Shown: positions 55,131 through 64,000, numbered from the stretch's first letter. The stretch: DNA of 64,000 bases from Sporosarcina sp. P32b (GCF_002743335.1 NZ_PDZB01000015.1:1-64000), one strand, 5' to 3'. Made by a program: numbers and translations. The notes: generated by a model from the sequence alone, not told the origin.

Positions 55131-55815
55131 AACGCCTTTTCATACTCCGAATCAATTTCTTCATATCTTGCTCCACACGCGTCGACTCTGTGATTTTCTG
55201 TAACGCTTTATTATACGTAAACAAATCCAATGAATTCTCTCCTGCCAAATAATTCATCGTTTTGTCAGGCAACTTCACGAAGCAAATGGACAAAGCCCAG
55301 GCAACCGCCATTTTGACGTAATACCCTTCATGTTGCACACGATCTAACAAACCGATGACTCTATCAACATAGTCGGGCTCACTATAATAAATGAGCAACA
55401 TGACAATTCCGAAGCGCAGTTCATACTCTTTCTCAGAAACTAGATAGGATTGGAGGAAAGACCAAACACGTTCTTTATTTTTCTTGGTCATTTTCAACCC
55501 CGAACAGAAGCTATCGCAAACTGACCAGTTATCTATTTTCGGCACAAATTCCGCTACGTACGTCAACAGCTCTTCCAAGTCCGCTTTTACATACCCAATA
55601 ACCAGGCCCTGTAACATCACTTCTTCAAAGTACTCATCATTTGCTGTTTGTAAATACGCCCGCCAGTCACCTTTTGCGATCTCCTTTGCGAGTTGACGGA
55701 GCTCTGGCATACGTACCCCGAGTATATTATCGACATTCGGAATAAGTGCCGATGAGAACTTCTGATAGCCAGGATCTATTCGTTCAACTAATTGTTTTCT
55801 AATAGTATTGTGCAT
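55129..55815 (-). CDS. DNA alkylation repair protein, AlkD-like
   Basis: A 228-residue HEAT-like helical protein. Blocks typical of the family: GVRMPELRQLAKEI, DNWSVCDSF, RFGIVMLLIYY and YYVKMAVAWALS. AlkD proteins excise bulky or positively charged alkylated bases without base flipping; activity here is inferred. ATG after AGGTGAT. Confidence 0.85.
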   Translation of the reverse strand: MHNTIRKQLVERIDPGYQKFSSALIPNVDNILGVRMPELRQLAKEIAKGDWRAYLQTANDEYFEEVMLQGLVIGYVKADLEELLTYVAEFVPKIDNWSVCDSFCSGLKMTKKNKERVWSFLQSYLVSEKEYELRFGIVMLLIYYSEPDYVDRVIGLLDRVQHEGYYVKMAVAWALSICFVKLPDKTMNYLAGENSLDLFTYNKALQKITESTRVEQDMKKLIRSMKRR

Positions 55816-55839
55816 ATTTTATCACCTATAGGTTTTCAT

Positions 55840-56253
55840 TTATTTTTTCGGTTCAATGATAGGTAGTTTTCTATCAACTAGCTTAGGGGAAAATGGTGTG
55901 ATTGTACAAAAACAATTGATATTAACTATGATACAGCTTTTTGTCTTCTTAAGGGAGTATAGTTCTTCGCAAGAGTCTACTGAATTCCCATCCATATCAA
56001 CTGGCTCTAGTAAGGTTAATGTTGCACAGCATGTATCTATATCGAGTTTTTCCAATCTGAAGTACGGCGTCTTTATACATTTATAATGGGCGCTGAACGG
56101 TTTTTGTAACTCGCAGTCGTGAAGCGTAAAGGGGATCGTATCGTAGAGGGGAAACGAACAGACAAATTGAAATCCATGACCGAATTTAGTCATCAACGCT
56201 TGTTCTTCCAATAACTTCATCATCTCCACACACATCACACTTGGGTTATTCAT
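55840..56253 (-). CDS. Spore coat protein, CotY/CotZ-like
   Basis: A 137-residue cysteine-rich protein with ten cysteines. The blocks FRLEKLDIDTCCATLTLLEP and CIIVNINCFCTITPF match the insoluble coat/crust proteins CotY and CotZ. It should be a part of the outer coat, cross-linked by disulfides. ATG after AAAGGAAGG. Adjacent to the YheC/D-type gene. Confidence 0.75.
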   Translation of the reverse strand: MNNPSVMCVEMMKLLEEQALMTKFGHGFQFVCSFPLYDTIPFTLHDCELQKPFSAHYKCIKTPYFRLEKLDIDTCCATLTLLEPVDMDGNSVDSCEELYSLKKTKSCIIVNINCFCTITPFSPKLVDRKLPIIEPKK

Positions 56254-56358
56254 TTTTTTAACCTTCCTTTCATATATACGTATCTTCTATATATATGATG
56301 GGGTTGAGAGATAGGTTAGGTGCGGTCAAGCATTCATTGATAGTTATTGGAAAAAACA

Positions 56359-57378
56359 TTAGTTCGTTTTATTCTGATTGGCAATATACACTGCATAAGG
56401 AATATGATTCTTTGCTATATCAAATACAAACTCCTCATTTCCTGGTCTCCAATTCACTTCGAATATCCAGAGCTTATTATTTTCATCGACACCAATATCA
56501 ATACCGAGTTCATCAAATTTCACGTCGAAAGTACTTTCGAATTCATTAGTGAAACGTTCAGCAAACTTCTCTAAAGTCTGTCTCATATTCTTCCGTTCAT
56601 CACCAAATTCTCTTTCTAAAAACGATCGAAACATTCCCATACTGCCACCACGCGAAAGATTACTAGTCACTCGATCCATCGTTCCTATCCGCGGGAAAAT
56701 AATCGAAACTACCCATTTCCCCTCCCCGTCTTTCTGCACATGCAGTCTAAAATCATATGGATTTCCGTCTTTTGTACGGCAAGATATATACGGCTGGACC
56801 AAATAGTCTTGCCCATTGATTAAATCTTGAAGATCGGAAATAAGTTGTTTTCGATTTGTGGTTGTCTTCTCTGTATCGACGATCTTATGGAACTGCTCGC
56901 CATCTTGCTCAATGAACCAAATCCCCTTACCCTGACTTCCGGATACTGGTTTAATAATTACTTTTGTATATTTTGTCATAGCCTGTAACACATCTTCAGG
57001 TTGATCGACCCGTATCGATGGAATCAAATAATCCTCAAATTCTGGTATTTTACTGATCCTTTTATAAACACTCATTTTATTTCCAACCGAGTGTGAAGTG
57101 AAAGGTATCATCTTACTTAATCTATTGTAGACGTCGATTTCCTCGTCAGTTTTCATCCCATATGCATTATAGATGACGTCCGGAAATAACAAGTCTTTTT
57201 GAATCCACTCGCCACGTTCATATACATAGCCTGAAATAGTGTTCGTCGTAAAATCAACATCATGTGGTGAAAAATAGTAAAAATTCACTCCTTCCATTTT
57301 AGCAACTGCCGCCCAGGCAAAAGCTTTCTTTACTTTGCTCGGGTGTTTCTTTGAATGCAACATCCCCACTGTTATCAT
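56359..57378 (-). CDS. YheC/YheD family ATP-grasp protein
   Basis: A 339-residue ATP-grasp protein of the endospore coat-associated YheC/D family. Blocks: VGMLHSKKHPSKVKKAFAW, GNKMSVYKRI, VIIKPVSGSQGKGIWF (ATP-binding lysine), QPYISC, DFRLHVQKD, DIGVDENNKLWIFEVN (metal). ATG after GAGGAGTG. It lies six bases after the next ATP-grasp gene; the peptide or amino-acid ligated is unknown. Confidence 0.85.
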   Translation of the reverse strand: MITVGMLHSKKHPSKVKKAFAWAAVAKMEGVNFYYFSPHDVDFTTNTISGYVYERGEWIQKDLLFPDVIYNAYGMKTDEEIDVYNRLSKMIPFTSHSVGNKMSVYKRISKIPEFEDYLIPSIRVDQPEDVLQAMTKYTKVIIKPVSGSQGKGIWFIEQDGEQFHKIVDTEKTTTNRKQLISDLQDLINGQDYLVQPYISCRTKDGNPYDFRLHVQKDGEGKWVVSIIFPRIGTMDRVTSNLSRGGSMGMFRSFLEREFGDERKNMRQTLEKFAERFTNEFESTFDVKFDELGIDIGVDENNKLWIFEVNWRPGNEEFVFDIAKNHIPYAVYIANQNKTN

Positions 57379-57384
57379 CTGCGC

Positions 57385-58608
57385 TCACTCCTCATTCGTT
57401 TCTATATAGAACTTGATATTCTTCGCTGCATGCAAGGCGTTTCGTTTCGCACTTGATGCTGTATCACCGGTAGCGATGACATAACCATATCGATTCCCCA
57501 TTGAATTGGGTGGTGTCATGAATGCACCTTTACGTGGCTTCACGTAGACTTCACGCACACCTTCATACTTCATTGCATTGTTTTTTCCCGTCACTTTCAA
57601 TAATGTACCGTAAGCATTCACGGTAATATAATGCGTATAAATATGATTTTCGTGCCTTTTCTTTAAATTCATTTCTTCACCGATAAATAGCTTCAATGTC
57701 TCTTCCATCAAATTGATTCCATATGCCTCTTCTATCATACGATTCATGGCACCGCCTGAAATTCTTGGGTTCAATTCAATCAACTTCCAGGTATCCCTGA
57801 CATATCGTAGTTCTAGGTGGCAGGCTACATTTTTCGCTCCGAGATCTTTGCAAATGGATTCCACTGTTTTGAAAAGCTTGTCATATAAGCTTTTCTCTAG
57901 TGTTAGTTGAAAATCATAACCGGTAATGATGAACTTCAAGTCTTTTTGGATATCTTGTTTAATCACCGCAACTAAATGTAGCTCCCCATTAACCACCACA
58001 AGTTCAACCAAATACTGTGGTCCATCCAAATACTCTTCAACAACAACCTGCTGGGTAGGATGGGCTTTCAACATACCCTTCATGACACGCATCATTTCGT
58101 TTCGATCTTCTACGAGATACACATCTCTTGACGCCTTTGAAAGCGGCGACTTGATAATGAGAGGAAATATCTCTTGTTTGCTGATGAACTGCTTCAAATT
58201 TTCCGATGTCTCATAAATCATAAACTTAGGTGTCGCTTCGTTTTTAGCTAATGCTGTTCTAGTTAACACTTTATCCTCCATTTTCAGATAGGCATCAGCG
58301 GATATTTTCGAATGACAAAATTCATTCGCTAGATGGGCGGTCATCGATACAAAGGGGTCTACGAAACTGAAGATACCTTTCAGCTTCATTCCCGACTTCT
58401 GTAATTCATGAATCTGTTGTCGAATCATCCCTTCCGTTATGCTATCAACATGAATCATTTGCGTAACTTCAGGGAATTCCTCTCTTTGATCGAGATACTT
58501 CATATTCTCGGTTACCAACACCGTGGCATAGCCTATCCTTTCTGCAGCCTTTATGGCCTCTCTGCTCGAACCACTCTTCGTGGTTTCCACAAACAAAATA
58601 GTATCCAT
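57385..58608 (-). CDS. ATP-grasp carboxylate-amine ligase-like protein
   Basis: A 407-residue protein: an N-terminal Rossmann-like region (LFVETTKSGSSREAIKAAERIG), then ATP-grasp with FPLIIKSPLSKASRDVYLV, VVEEYLDGPQYLVELVV and LIELNPRISGGAMNRMI (metal ligands E, N). This resembles BacD/L-amino-acid ligases and carbamoyl-phosphate-synthase-like proteins. It is upstream of the YheC/D-type gene in one operon. ATG after AAGGAGAG. Confidence 0.8.
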   Translation of the reverse strand: MDTILFVETTKSGSSREAIKAAERIGYATVLVTENMKYLDQREEFPEVTQMIHVDSITEGMIRQQIHELQKSGMKLKGIFSFVDPFVSMTAHLANEFCHSKISADAYLKMEDKVLTRTALAKNEATPKFMIYETSENLKQFISKQEIFPLIIKSPLSKASRDVYLVEDRNEMMRVMKGMLKAHPTQQVVVEEYLDGPQYLVELVVVNGELHLVAVIKQDIQKDLKFIITGYDFQLTLEKSLYDKLFKTVESICKDLGAKNVACHLELRYVRDTWKLIELNPRISGGAMNRMIEEAYGINLMEETLKLFIGEEMNLKKRHENHIYTHYITVNAYGTLLKVTGKNNAMKYEGVREVYVKPRKGAFMTPPNSMGNRYGYVIATGDTASSAKRNALHAAKNIKFYIETNEE

Positions 58609-58805
58609 TTCACACTCTCCTTAGCCAAAGCCTGTTAATCATTTGTATGTGTTAATAAAAATACAAACAAAACAGTCACTTATTTTAGCGTTCTTTTATT
58701 CATATGAAAGCTTACAGCTAGTCAGATAGGCCTTCGAACATGCATGGTTATAGTTTTTATGCCCGTGAAACATTGAATAAAAAAAGAAAAATAAGTAAAC
58801 TATCA

Positions 58806-58833
58806 TTGAATTGTTCAGATTAGTAAGTATAAT
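58806..58833 (+). promoter_or_regulatory. Promoter of the glcD operon
   Basis: -35 TTGAAT (58806-58811), 16-bp spacer, -10 TATAAT (58828-58833). The 313-bp gap between the divergent operons holds no gene. Confidence 0.6.
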
Positions 58834-58845
58834 AGTATAATGTCC

Positions 58846-58870
58846 GTTAGAATAATTACAAAATTCTAAC
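58846..58870 (+). promoter_or_regulatory. Operator-like inverted repeat after the glcD promoter
   Basis: GTTAGAAT-N9-ATTCTAAC, perfect eight-base arms, starting 13 bp after the -10 box, where a repressor would block transcription. Confidence 0.55.
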
Positions 58871-58921
58871 CAGTGGAAATACTTCCAGCGAAACGAATTC
58901 ATCATTAAGGGGAGATCAACT

Positions 58922-60322
58922 ATGACAGCGACTACTGAAAAAATCGTCCAGTCCTTACAAGAAGTTTTAACCGAAGAACAAGTAACTATTAATGAAACCG
59001 TGCGAGAACTACACGGCAAGGATGAGTCCTACCATACAATGAAATTACCAGATATCGTCGTCTTCCCTTCTTGCACGGAAGATGTAAGCAAGATCATGCG
59101 CGTATCGAATGAACTAAGCGTGGCGGTCATTCCATTCGGACTCGGCTCGAGCTTAGAAGGTAGTGTCATTCCGGATAATGGTGGAATCACCATCGACTTT
59201 TCAAACATGAACGCTATTCTAAACGTACGTGCAGAAGATTTCCTGGTAACTGTACAACCAGGTGTCACGCGTACTCAATTAAATAAAGAATTGAAGAAAC
59301 ATGGATTGTTCTTCTCTGTTGACCCAGGCGCAGACGCGACACTTGGCGGCATGGCAGCTACAAATGCTAGCGGTACAACTTCCGTCAAGTACGGCGTGAT
59401 GCGCGACCAGGTACGTGACCTTGAAGTAGTCACGGCTGACGGAACAGTCATACATACAGGAAATAAAGCGGCAAAATCTGCCTCTGGTCTTCATTTGAAC
59501 GGATTATTCGTCGGTTCAGAAGGCACACTCGGTTGCTTCACCGAGCTAACGTTACGCGTCTATGGTATTCCTGAATTTATAACAGCAGCCCGTGCATCTT
59601 TCCCTTCCGTCAAGGATGCGGTAGAAGCCGTTGTTTCCATCTTGCAAGCAGGCGTTCCCATCGCGCGTGTAGAATTAGTCGATGAACCCTCGATGCGTCA
59701 AGTAAATATTTTCAGCGAAACGAATTATCAAGAACAACCGACACTATTCCTTGAGTTCCACGGCAACGAAGCTGGACTTCAACAAGACGTCGAGTTCACG
59801 AAAGAAATCGTGGCGGATCACCACTGCGAACACATTGAATTTGAAACAGACCATGCGGAAAGAAATCGATTGTGGGAAGCACGTCATAACCTGGCATACG
59901 CTTATATCCACGGGAATCCTGGAAAAAAGTTAATGGTCACAGACGTCTGCCTACCCATTTCAGAACTAGCTGGGGCGGTAAATTATGCACGCGAAATAGT
60001 TGAATCACTTGAAATGCCTGGAGGAATTATCGGCCATGTAGGCGATGGAAACTTCCACGTCTTGCTGATGATGGATATGAATGATCCGGCAGAACTAGAC
60101 AAAGCCGACGAATTAAACGAAAAGATTGTTCGTTACGCACTTGAACGTGGTGGAACTTGCACAGGAGAGCATGGCGTCGGAATAGGCAAACAGAAATATC
60201 AGCAACAAGAACATGGTCCTGCATTGCTTGTCATGCAGAAGATTAAACGGGCTCTTGATCCGAATCACCTACTGAATCCGAACAAAATATTTCACCTAGA
60301 CTCTGAGGTGACGAAACGATGA
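58922..60322 (+). CDS. glcD: FAD-linked 2-hydroxy-acid dehydrogenase (GlcD-like)
   Basis: A 466-residue PCMH-type FAD enzyme oxidising glycolate or D-lactate to the 2-oxo acid. FAD site blocks: VIPFGLGSSLEGSVIP and VDPGADATLGGMAATNASG; the C-terminal oxidase signature has GHVGDGNFH and GTCTGEHGVGIGKQKY. AAGGGGAG precedes the ATG. It is four bases overlapped with the transporter that follows. Glycolate versus D-lactate cannot be decided; no glcE/glcF partner is present. Confidence 0.9.
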   Translation: MTATTEKIVQSLQEVLTEEQVTINETVRELHGKDESYHTMKLPDIVVFPSCTEDVSKIMRVSNELSVAVIPFGLGSSLEGSVIPDNGGITIDFSNMNAILNVRAEDFLVTVQPGVTRTQLNKELKKHGLFFSVDPGADATLGGMAATNASGTTSVKYGVMRDQVRDLEVVTADGTVIHTGNKAAKSASGLHLNGLFVGSEGTLGCFTELTLRVYGIPEFITAARASFPSVKDAVEAVVSILQAGVPIARVELVDEPSMRQVNIFSETNYQEQPTLFLEFHGNEAGLQQDVEFTKEIVADHHCEHIEFETDHAERNRLWEARHNLAYAYIHGNPGKKLMVTDVCLPISELAGAVNYAREIVESLEMPGGIIGHVGDGNFHVLLMMDMNDPAELDKADELNEKIVRYALERGGTCTGEHGVGIGKQKYQQQEHGPALLVMQKIKRALDPNHLLNPNKIFHLDSEVTKR

Positions 60323-61293
60323 AAGCACTCGAAGCAATCGGTTCTATCGCAGGAAAGTACTTTGCCTTTTGGGTAATCATCGTCGCTGTGATGGCATTCA
60401 TGTTCCCGACTCCGTTCCTCGGACTCGGTGCATACATCACGATTTTACTCGGCGTGGTCATGTTTGGAATGGGCTTGACGTTACGTGCAGTGGACTTCAA
60501 AATCATTCTGACAAACCCGTTACCCGTAATCATTGGAGTAGCCGCACAATTTGTTGTGATGCCATTGGTTGGTTTCGGTTTAGCCTATTTATTGAAGCTG
60601 CCCCCTGAACTAGCAGCCGGTCTTGTATTACTTGGATCTGTTCCAGGCGGTACCGCTTCAAACGTTATGGTCTATCTGGCAAAAGGGAACCTTGCATTAT
60701 CTGTGGCCATGACGTCCCTTTCCACATTATTGGCACCACTTGTCACACCACTATTATTATTATTGTTAGCAGGTCAATGGCTTCCGGTAGATGCGTTGTC
60801 GATGTTTAAGTCGATCGTACAAGTGATTATTATTCCAATCGTTCTAGGGCTACTCATCCAACGATTCTTCCCCGGGGCGGTGGCGAAAAGCGTATCCGTC
60901 GTACCGATCATTTCGGTTGTCGCGATTCTCATCATTGTGGCTGCGGTTACTTCCGCAAATGCTGGTAACGTCGCAAGCTCAGGTTTAATCGTATTTATCG
61001 CTGTGTTCTTGCATAACGGTATCGGATTACTTCTCGGGTACTTGATTGCACTTGGACTCGGATTGAACGAAAACGACAGACGGGCCATTTCACTCGAAGT
61101 TGGTATGCAAAACTCGGGTCTTGGTGTAGCGCTTGCTACTGCTCACTTCGGTCCACTTGCTGCACTTCCAAGCGTATGGGGCGCGATCTGGCATAATATT
61201 TCTGGCCCTATTCTTGCGACGATCTGGTCGAAGAAGCCGACTAAAAATGTCGAAGAACAAAAAGCCTTGATCCAAACAAAAGTAAATGTATGA
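60319..61293 (+). CDS. Bile acid:sodium symporter (BASS) family transporter
   Basis: A 324-residue, about nine-helix transporter. Typical BASS motifs: GLTLRAVDFK, LLGSVPGGTASNVM (crossing helix) and SLEVGMQNSGLGVALA. Coupling to glcD suggests it carries that enzyme's 2-hydroxy-acid substrate or product together with Na+. The start overlaps the glcD stop (ATGA). Confidence 0.85.
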   Translation: MKALEAIGSIAGKYFAFWVIIVAVMAFMFPTPFLGLGAYITILLGVVMFGMGLTLRAVDFKIILTNPLPVIIGVAAQFVVMPLVGFGLAYLLKLPPELAAGLVLLGSVPGGTASNVMVYLAKGNLALSVAMTSLSTLLAPLVTPLLLLLLAGQWLPVDALSMFKSIVQVIIIPIVLGLLIQRFFPGAVAKSVSVVPIISVVAILIIVAAVTSANAGNVASSGLIVFIAVFLHNGIGLLLGYLIALGLGLNENDRRAISLEVGMQNSGLGVALATAHFGPLAALPSVWGAIWHNISGPILATIWSKKPTKNVEEQKALIQTKVNV

Positions 61294-61300
61294 TAATAAT

Positions 61301-61345
61301 GAAAACGTCAGACTTCGATATTTTTGTCGAAGTTTGGCGTTTTCT
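61301..61345 (+). terminator. Terminator of glcD-BASS operon
   Basis: AAAACGTCAGACTTCGA pairs with TCGAAGTTTGGCGTTTT. Confidence 0.85.
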
Positions 61346-61475
61346 ATATAAAAAAGATGAAGAAAATATTTTATTACTATATTTTACATATTTAATTGTT
61401 TACCATTCTACTAGTGTGCTATCGTTAGTTTTAGAGACTTACTAGAATAGTACTTGTAGATATGGAGAGATTTTT

Positions 61476-62612
61476 GTGAAGAGGAAATGGCTTGTTACAT
61501 CTTTAATCTTTGTTTGGATTATTGGTGGCGTAATTTTATGGAACGATTGGAACGACAGAGAGCACGCATTATCTGCTAAAGCAGAAAGAAAAGACCCATC
61601 AATTGCTACAAAGGATTCATCTGAAAAATTGACTGAAGTAGAACCAGATCAAAAATTGGAAGAAACAATTATCCATACGGCTACAATCGGTATGGTTGGC
61701 GATGTATTATTACATAATCCTATTTACACGTATCCTAACTTTGATTTTGCATTCGAAGCAGTAAAGGAGAAAATGGAAAGTATTGATTTTCTCATGGCAA
61801 ACCAAGAATCTATGCCTGGCGGTGTGGAACTTGGATTATCTACTTATCCAAAGTTCAACAGTCCAAAACATATCCTACCCGCTTTACAAAATGTTGGCGT
61901 AGACATGGTTACATTCGCCAATAATCATACATTTGATAAAGGGGAAAATGGTGTTCGCAAAGCAATTGAACATGCGCAAGAATACGGCATGCAGTATGTA
62001 GGCGCTTATGAATCTTTTAAAGACCGCAAAACACAACGGATTGTTGAAGTTAACGGTATCAAAATTGGAGTACTTGCCTATACGTACGGCACAAATGTAG
62101 AGCTCGATTTACATGACAAAGAGTACTTGGTTAACTATATCGATCGTGAACGGATGGAAAATGAAATCCAACAAATGAAACCTATGGTAGATGTGACGAT
62201 CGTCTCTTTGCACTGGGGTCCTGAGTATCACTTGGAGACTTCCGAAGATCAAGCAGAACTGGCGCAATTCGTTTCGGATGCAGGCGCCGATGTACTGTTC
62301 GGCCATCACCCACACGTCTTACAACGCTATGGCGAAGTGGGCAATACCAAAGTATTCTTCTCACTTGGTAATTTCTATTCTGCCCAACCGTTCGACTATA
62401 CGAACTTCGGTGGAATTGCAAGACTTTCTGTAACGAAAGAACAAACAGGTGATCAAAAGACTGTAACAATCGAAGATCCACGCTTCTTACCAACTGGCGT
62501 CATTAAAGATCAAGAGAAGCGATTTAAAGTCGTCCCTCTTCATAAAGCCAATTCAACCATTCATTACAATGAAGAATGGGTGGAAAACCATGTCGGTGTA
62601 CCGAAATGGTAA
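61476..62612 (+). CDS. CapA family protein (PGA_cap metallophosphatase-like)
   Basis: A 378-residue protein: N-terminal membrane anchor (residues 4-22), then a CapA/PgsA-type domain outside the cell. Blocks: GMVGDVLLH, ANQES, TFANNHTFDKG, VSLHWGPEY and GHHPHVLQ, the metal-site pattern of calcineurin-like enzymes. There is no capB/capC nearby, so a poly-gamma-glutamate role is unlikely to be direct. GTG start after TGGAGAG. Confidence 0.85.
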   Translation: MKRKWLVTSLIFVWIIGGVILWNDWNDREHALSAKAERKDPSIATKDSSEKLTEVEPDQKLEETIIHTATIGMVGDVLLHNPIYTYPNFDFAFEAVKEKMESIDFLMANQESMPGGVELGLSTYPKFNSPKHILPALQNVGVDMVTFANNHTFDKGENGVRKAIEHAQEYGMQYVGAYESFKDRKTQRIVEVNGIKIGVLAYTYGTNVELDLHDKEYLVNYIDRERMENEIQQMKPMVDVTIVSLHWGPEYHLETSEDQAELAQFVSDAGADVLFGHHPHVLQRYGEVGNTKVFFSLGNFYSAQPFDYTNFGGIARLSVTKEQTGDQKTVTIEDPRFLPTGVIKDQEKRFKVVPLHKANSTIHYNEEWVENHVGVPKW

Positions 62613-62623
62613 ACAAATAAAAT

Positions 62624-62662
62624 AAAAACGCCTGTCTAATCAATCGATTAGACAGGCGTTTA
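62624..62662. terminator. Bidirectional terminator, capA-like and SCO1-like genes
   Basis: AAAACGCCTGTCTAATC and GATTAGACAGGCGTTT form a perfect stem, with T-rich flanks. Confidence 0.9.
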
Positions 62663-62684
62663 TGTTTTATTGAATAGTATCTCA

Positions 62685-63257
62685 TTATTTACCTAATACT
62701 GTCTTGACATCCTCTATCAACAATTTATTTTCAGTCTCTGTTAAACCATCGTATCTTTTGACAATTACACCTTCTGGATTAACTAAATAAAAATAATAGC
62801 TATGCGCACGTTGATCTAAAGCGCCACTTTCTAATATAGAAAGGAATGTGTTTCTCGATATTTCTTGAATCGTTTTAAAATCATAGCCTGTCAAAAAACT
62901 CATCGTACTGAGATCCGCTCCAAAATCTGCAGCGTAGTTCTTTAATACATCTGGTGTATCATTTTCAGGATCTATACCGAAAGAGACAATACGGGGTGTC
63001 AAGCCGTCTTCTTTTAATCTTTCTTGAACACCGACCATATTTGCGGTCGTTCTTGGGCATACTGTGATGCAGTTCGTATAAGAGAAATAAGCAATCCACC
63101 ACTCGCCCTTTAAATCTTTCAAGCCAAGTGGTTCGTTATCCTGTGTAGTAAATTCAAAGTCTGGGACAGTTTCAGACATATTCGTTTCGATTTTCTTATT
63201 GCAGCCGCTTAACATAAGTATCATTGTAAATAAAATAACAGCTATTTTTACTTTCAT
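62685..63257 (-). CDS. SCO1/SenC family copper chaperone lipoprotein
   Basis: About 190 residues. Signal peptide with lipobox LSGC, then the SCO domain: CITVCP (CxxxC copper site), FGIDPENDTP and the copper histidine in QRAHSYYFYLV. It helps assemble the CuA centre of cytochrome c oxidase. The start is ATG at 63257 after AAGGGAGG; a longer upstream frame is not supported. Confidence 0.9.
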   Translation of the reverse strand: MKVKIAVILFTMILMLSGCNKKIETNMSETVPDFEFTTQDNEPLGLKDLKGEWWIAYFSYTNCITVCPRTTANMVGVQERLKEDGLTPRIVSFGIDPENDTPDVLKNYAADFGADLSTMSFLTGYDFKTIQEISRNTFLSILESGALDQRAHSYYFYLVNPEGVIVKRYDGLTETENKLLIEDVKTVLGK

Positions 63258-63616
63258 TAAGATCCTCCCTTTTTTAGTATGTCGCAATAAATAAAGTGGT
63301 TTGTCCATACATAACTTCTGTTTATTATTGCTCATTTTCCATTAATTTATCTGATGCTTTAAATGATTGTATCATTTTTAGTGCAACTTATCGTACTTGA
63401 TCTATTTTATTGATTCAAATATATAACGACACTTATCACAGTCTACTACTTTCCCACTTACTATATCAAAAAAACTCAATATAAATATGACAATTGAATA
63501 TATTATTGTCTAAATATGATAAATGCGGGTAAGATAAATAGTACACTTTATGCAATACTCCCAATATTCAGTTCGTGAAATAATACTTACGTTTTTATCT
63601 ATAAGGAGGGATTAGG
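63258..63616. other. AT-rich divergent promoter region
   Basis: No gene seen in these 359 bp. It must contain the promoters of the SCO1-like gene and of the gluconate-dehydrogenase-type operon. AAGGAGGG at 63603-63610 is the ribosome site of the latter. Confidence 0.6.
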
Positions 63617-64000
63617 ATGGCAGATCAACAACCGCCCAAAGACGTAAATGGAAAACCGCAACACGAGCAAGACATAGGCCGGAGAAACTTCCTGAAAAAC
63701 ACGGGACTCGTAGCTGGCGGACTCGTCGGTGGATCTCTTTTCGGAGGTCTGATTTCAGGTGGTTTGGATAAGAAAAATGACAAGACAGCTGAAAACACTA
63801 GCTCTAAAGGTATTGAAGTAACGCAAGCACGTCAATTCTTCACACGTCATCAAGATTTCAAAGTGTTAAATGCAGCAACTGAACAGATTTTTCCTGAAGA
63901 CGAACTCGGTCCAGGCGCTATTAAATTAGGTGTACCCTATTATATTGACAAACAATTAGCAGGACGTTGGGGTGTCAATGCATACGATTATCGACAAGCT
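63617..64000 (+). CDS. Gluconate 2-dehydrogenase subunit 3 family protein, Tat-exported (partial)
   Basis: The first 128 codons, cut by the window edge. A Tat signal is visible: DIGRRNFLKNTG followed by a glycine-rich hydrophobic stretch. LNAATEQIFPEDELGPGAI is the entry of the subunit-3 domain. Such small subunits accompany a membrane GMC flavoprotein, expected just outside the window. Confidence 0.85.
   Translation, partial: MADQQPPKDVNGKPQHEQDIGRRNFLKNTGLVAGGLVGGSLFGGLISGGLDKKNDKTAENTSSKGIEVTQARQFFTRHQDFKVLNAATEQIFPEDELGPGAIKLGVPYYIDKQLAGRWGVNAYDYRQA

Overview
The window reads as a low-to-moderate GC Firmicute of the order Bacillales, most likely an endospore-former of the Planococcaceae/Caryophanaceae (Sporosarcina-like). 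The reasons are strong Shine-Dalgarno sites with frequent TTG/GTG starts, sporulation genes (yunB, a CotY/CotZ-like coat protein, YheC/D-type ATP-grasp), and gene blocks in the order known from Bacillus subtilis (pbpD-yufK-mrp; pepA/yuiD/yuiB/yumB; yutM-yuzD-yutJ-yuzB-yutI; yutF-E-D-lipA; yunB-D-E-F; metQIN-yusE-yusF-gcvH-yusI; fadE-A-N). The genus is an inference. No rRNA, tRNA, CRISPR array, phage or transposase gene was seen.

Layout. 0-10 kb: an MFS exporter, penicillin-binding protein 4, a YufK-like membrane protein, then a complete seven-gene Mrp Na+/H+ antiporter operon (mrpABCDEFG). 10-18 kb: a tiny Gly/Tyr-rich protein, leucyl aminopeptidase, YuiD, YuiB, two type II NADH-dehydrogenase-like flavoproteins (YumB, YutJ) and the Fe-S carriers YutM and Nfu. 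18-30 kb: yutFED-lipA; a sodium-coupled amino-acid transporter with its 45-residue small subunit (MetPS type); an NhaC-family carrier behind a lysine riboswitch (LysW type); yunB, yunD, yunE, yunF; and a glutaredoxin / 50-aa membrane protein / rhodanese operon whose promoter carries a CsoR/CstR-like operator. 30-39 kb: a MarR regulator between a nitronate monooxygenase and a hot-dog thioesterase with matching palindromes at both promoters, then sufCDSUB. 39-45 kb: a dicarboxylate-type symporter, the SAM-riboswitch-controlled methionine ABC importer metNIQ, yusE, yusF, gcvH, yusI. 45-51 kb: a gene-free repeat block, then the fadNAE beta-oxidation operon with a FadR box. 51-59 kb: thioredoxin-like protein, C39-like protein, 5'-3' exonuclease, two paralogous Pro/Gly/Gln-rich proteins, AlkD-like repair protein, and a spore-coat / ATP-grasp cluster. 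59-64 kb: glcD with a BASS-family transporter, a CapA-like protein, a SCO1-like copper chaperone and the start of a Tat-exported gluconate dehydrogenase subunit 3.

How genes work together. Mrp drives Na+ out and supports the Na+-coupled carriers (MetP, LysW, DAACS, BASS). SufCDSUB builds Fe-S clusters for carriers (YutM, Nfu) and for clients such as LipA. LipA in turn lipoylates GcvH. Metabolite control is visible as RNA (lysine and SAM riboswitches) and as DNA operators (FadR, MarR palindromes, CsoR-like site).

The least explained material is intergenic: (i) arrays of 21-bp units built on GAGCG at three loci, nearly perfectly periodic and with a higher-order repeat; (ii) a dispersed stem-loop element, four copies, whose stems change sequence but keep pairing, two of them carrying the same 65-bp insertion; (iii) two exact-period 120-bp tandem copies inserted between the SAM riboswitch and metN; and (iv) a hexanucleotide tract. 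The paralogous pair at 53.7-54.9 kb is the most interesting protein-coding unknown.
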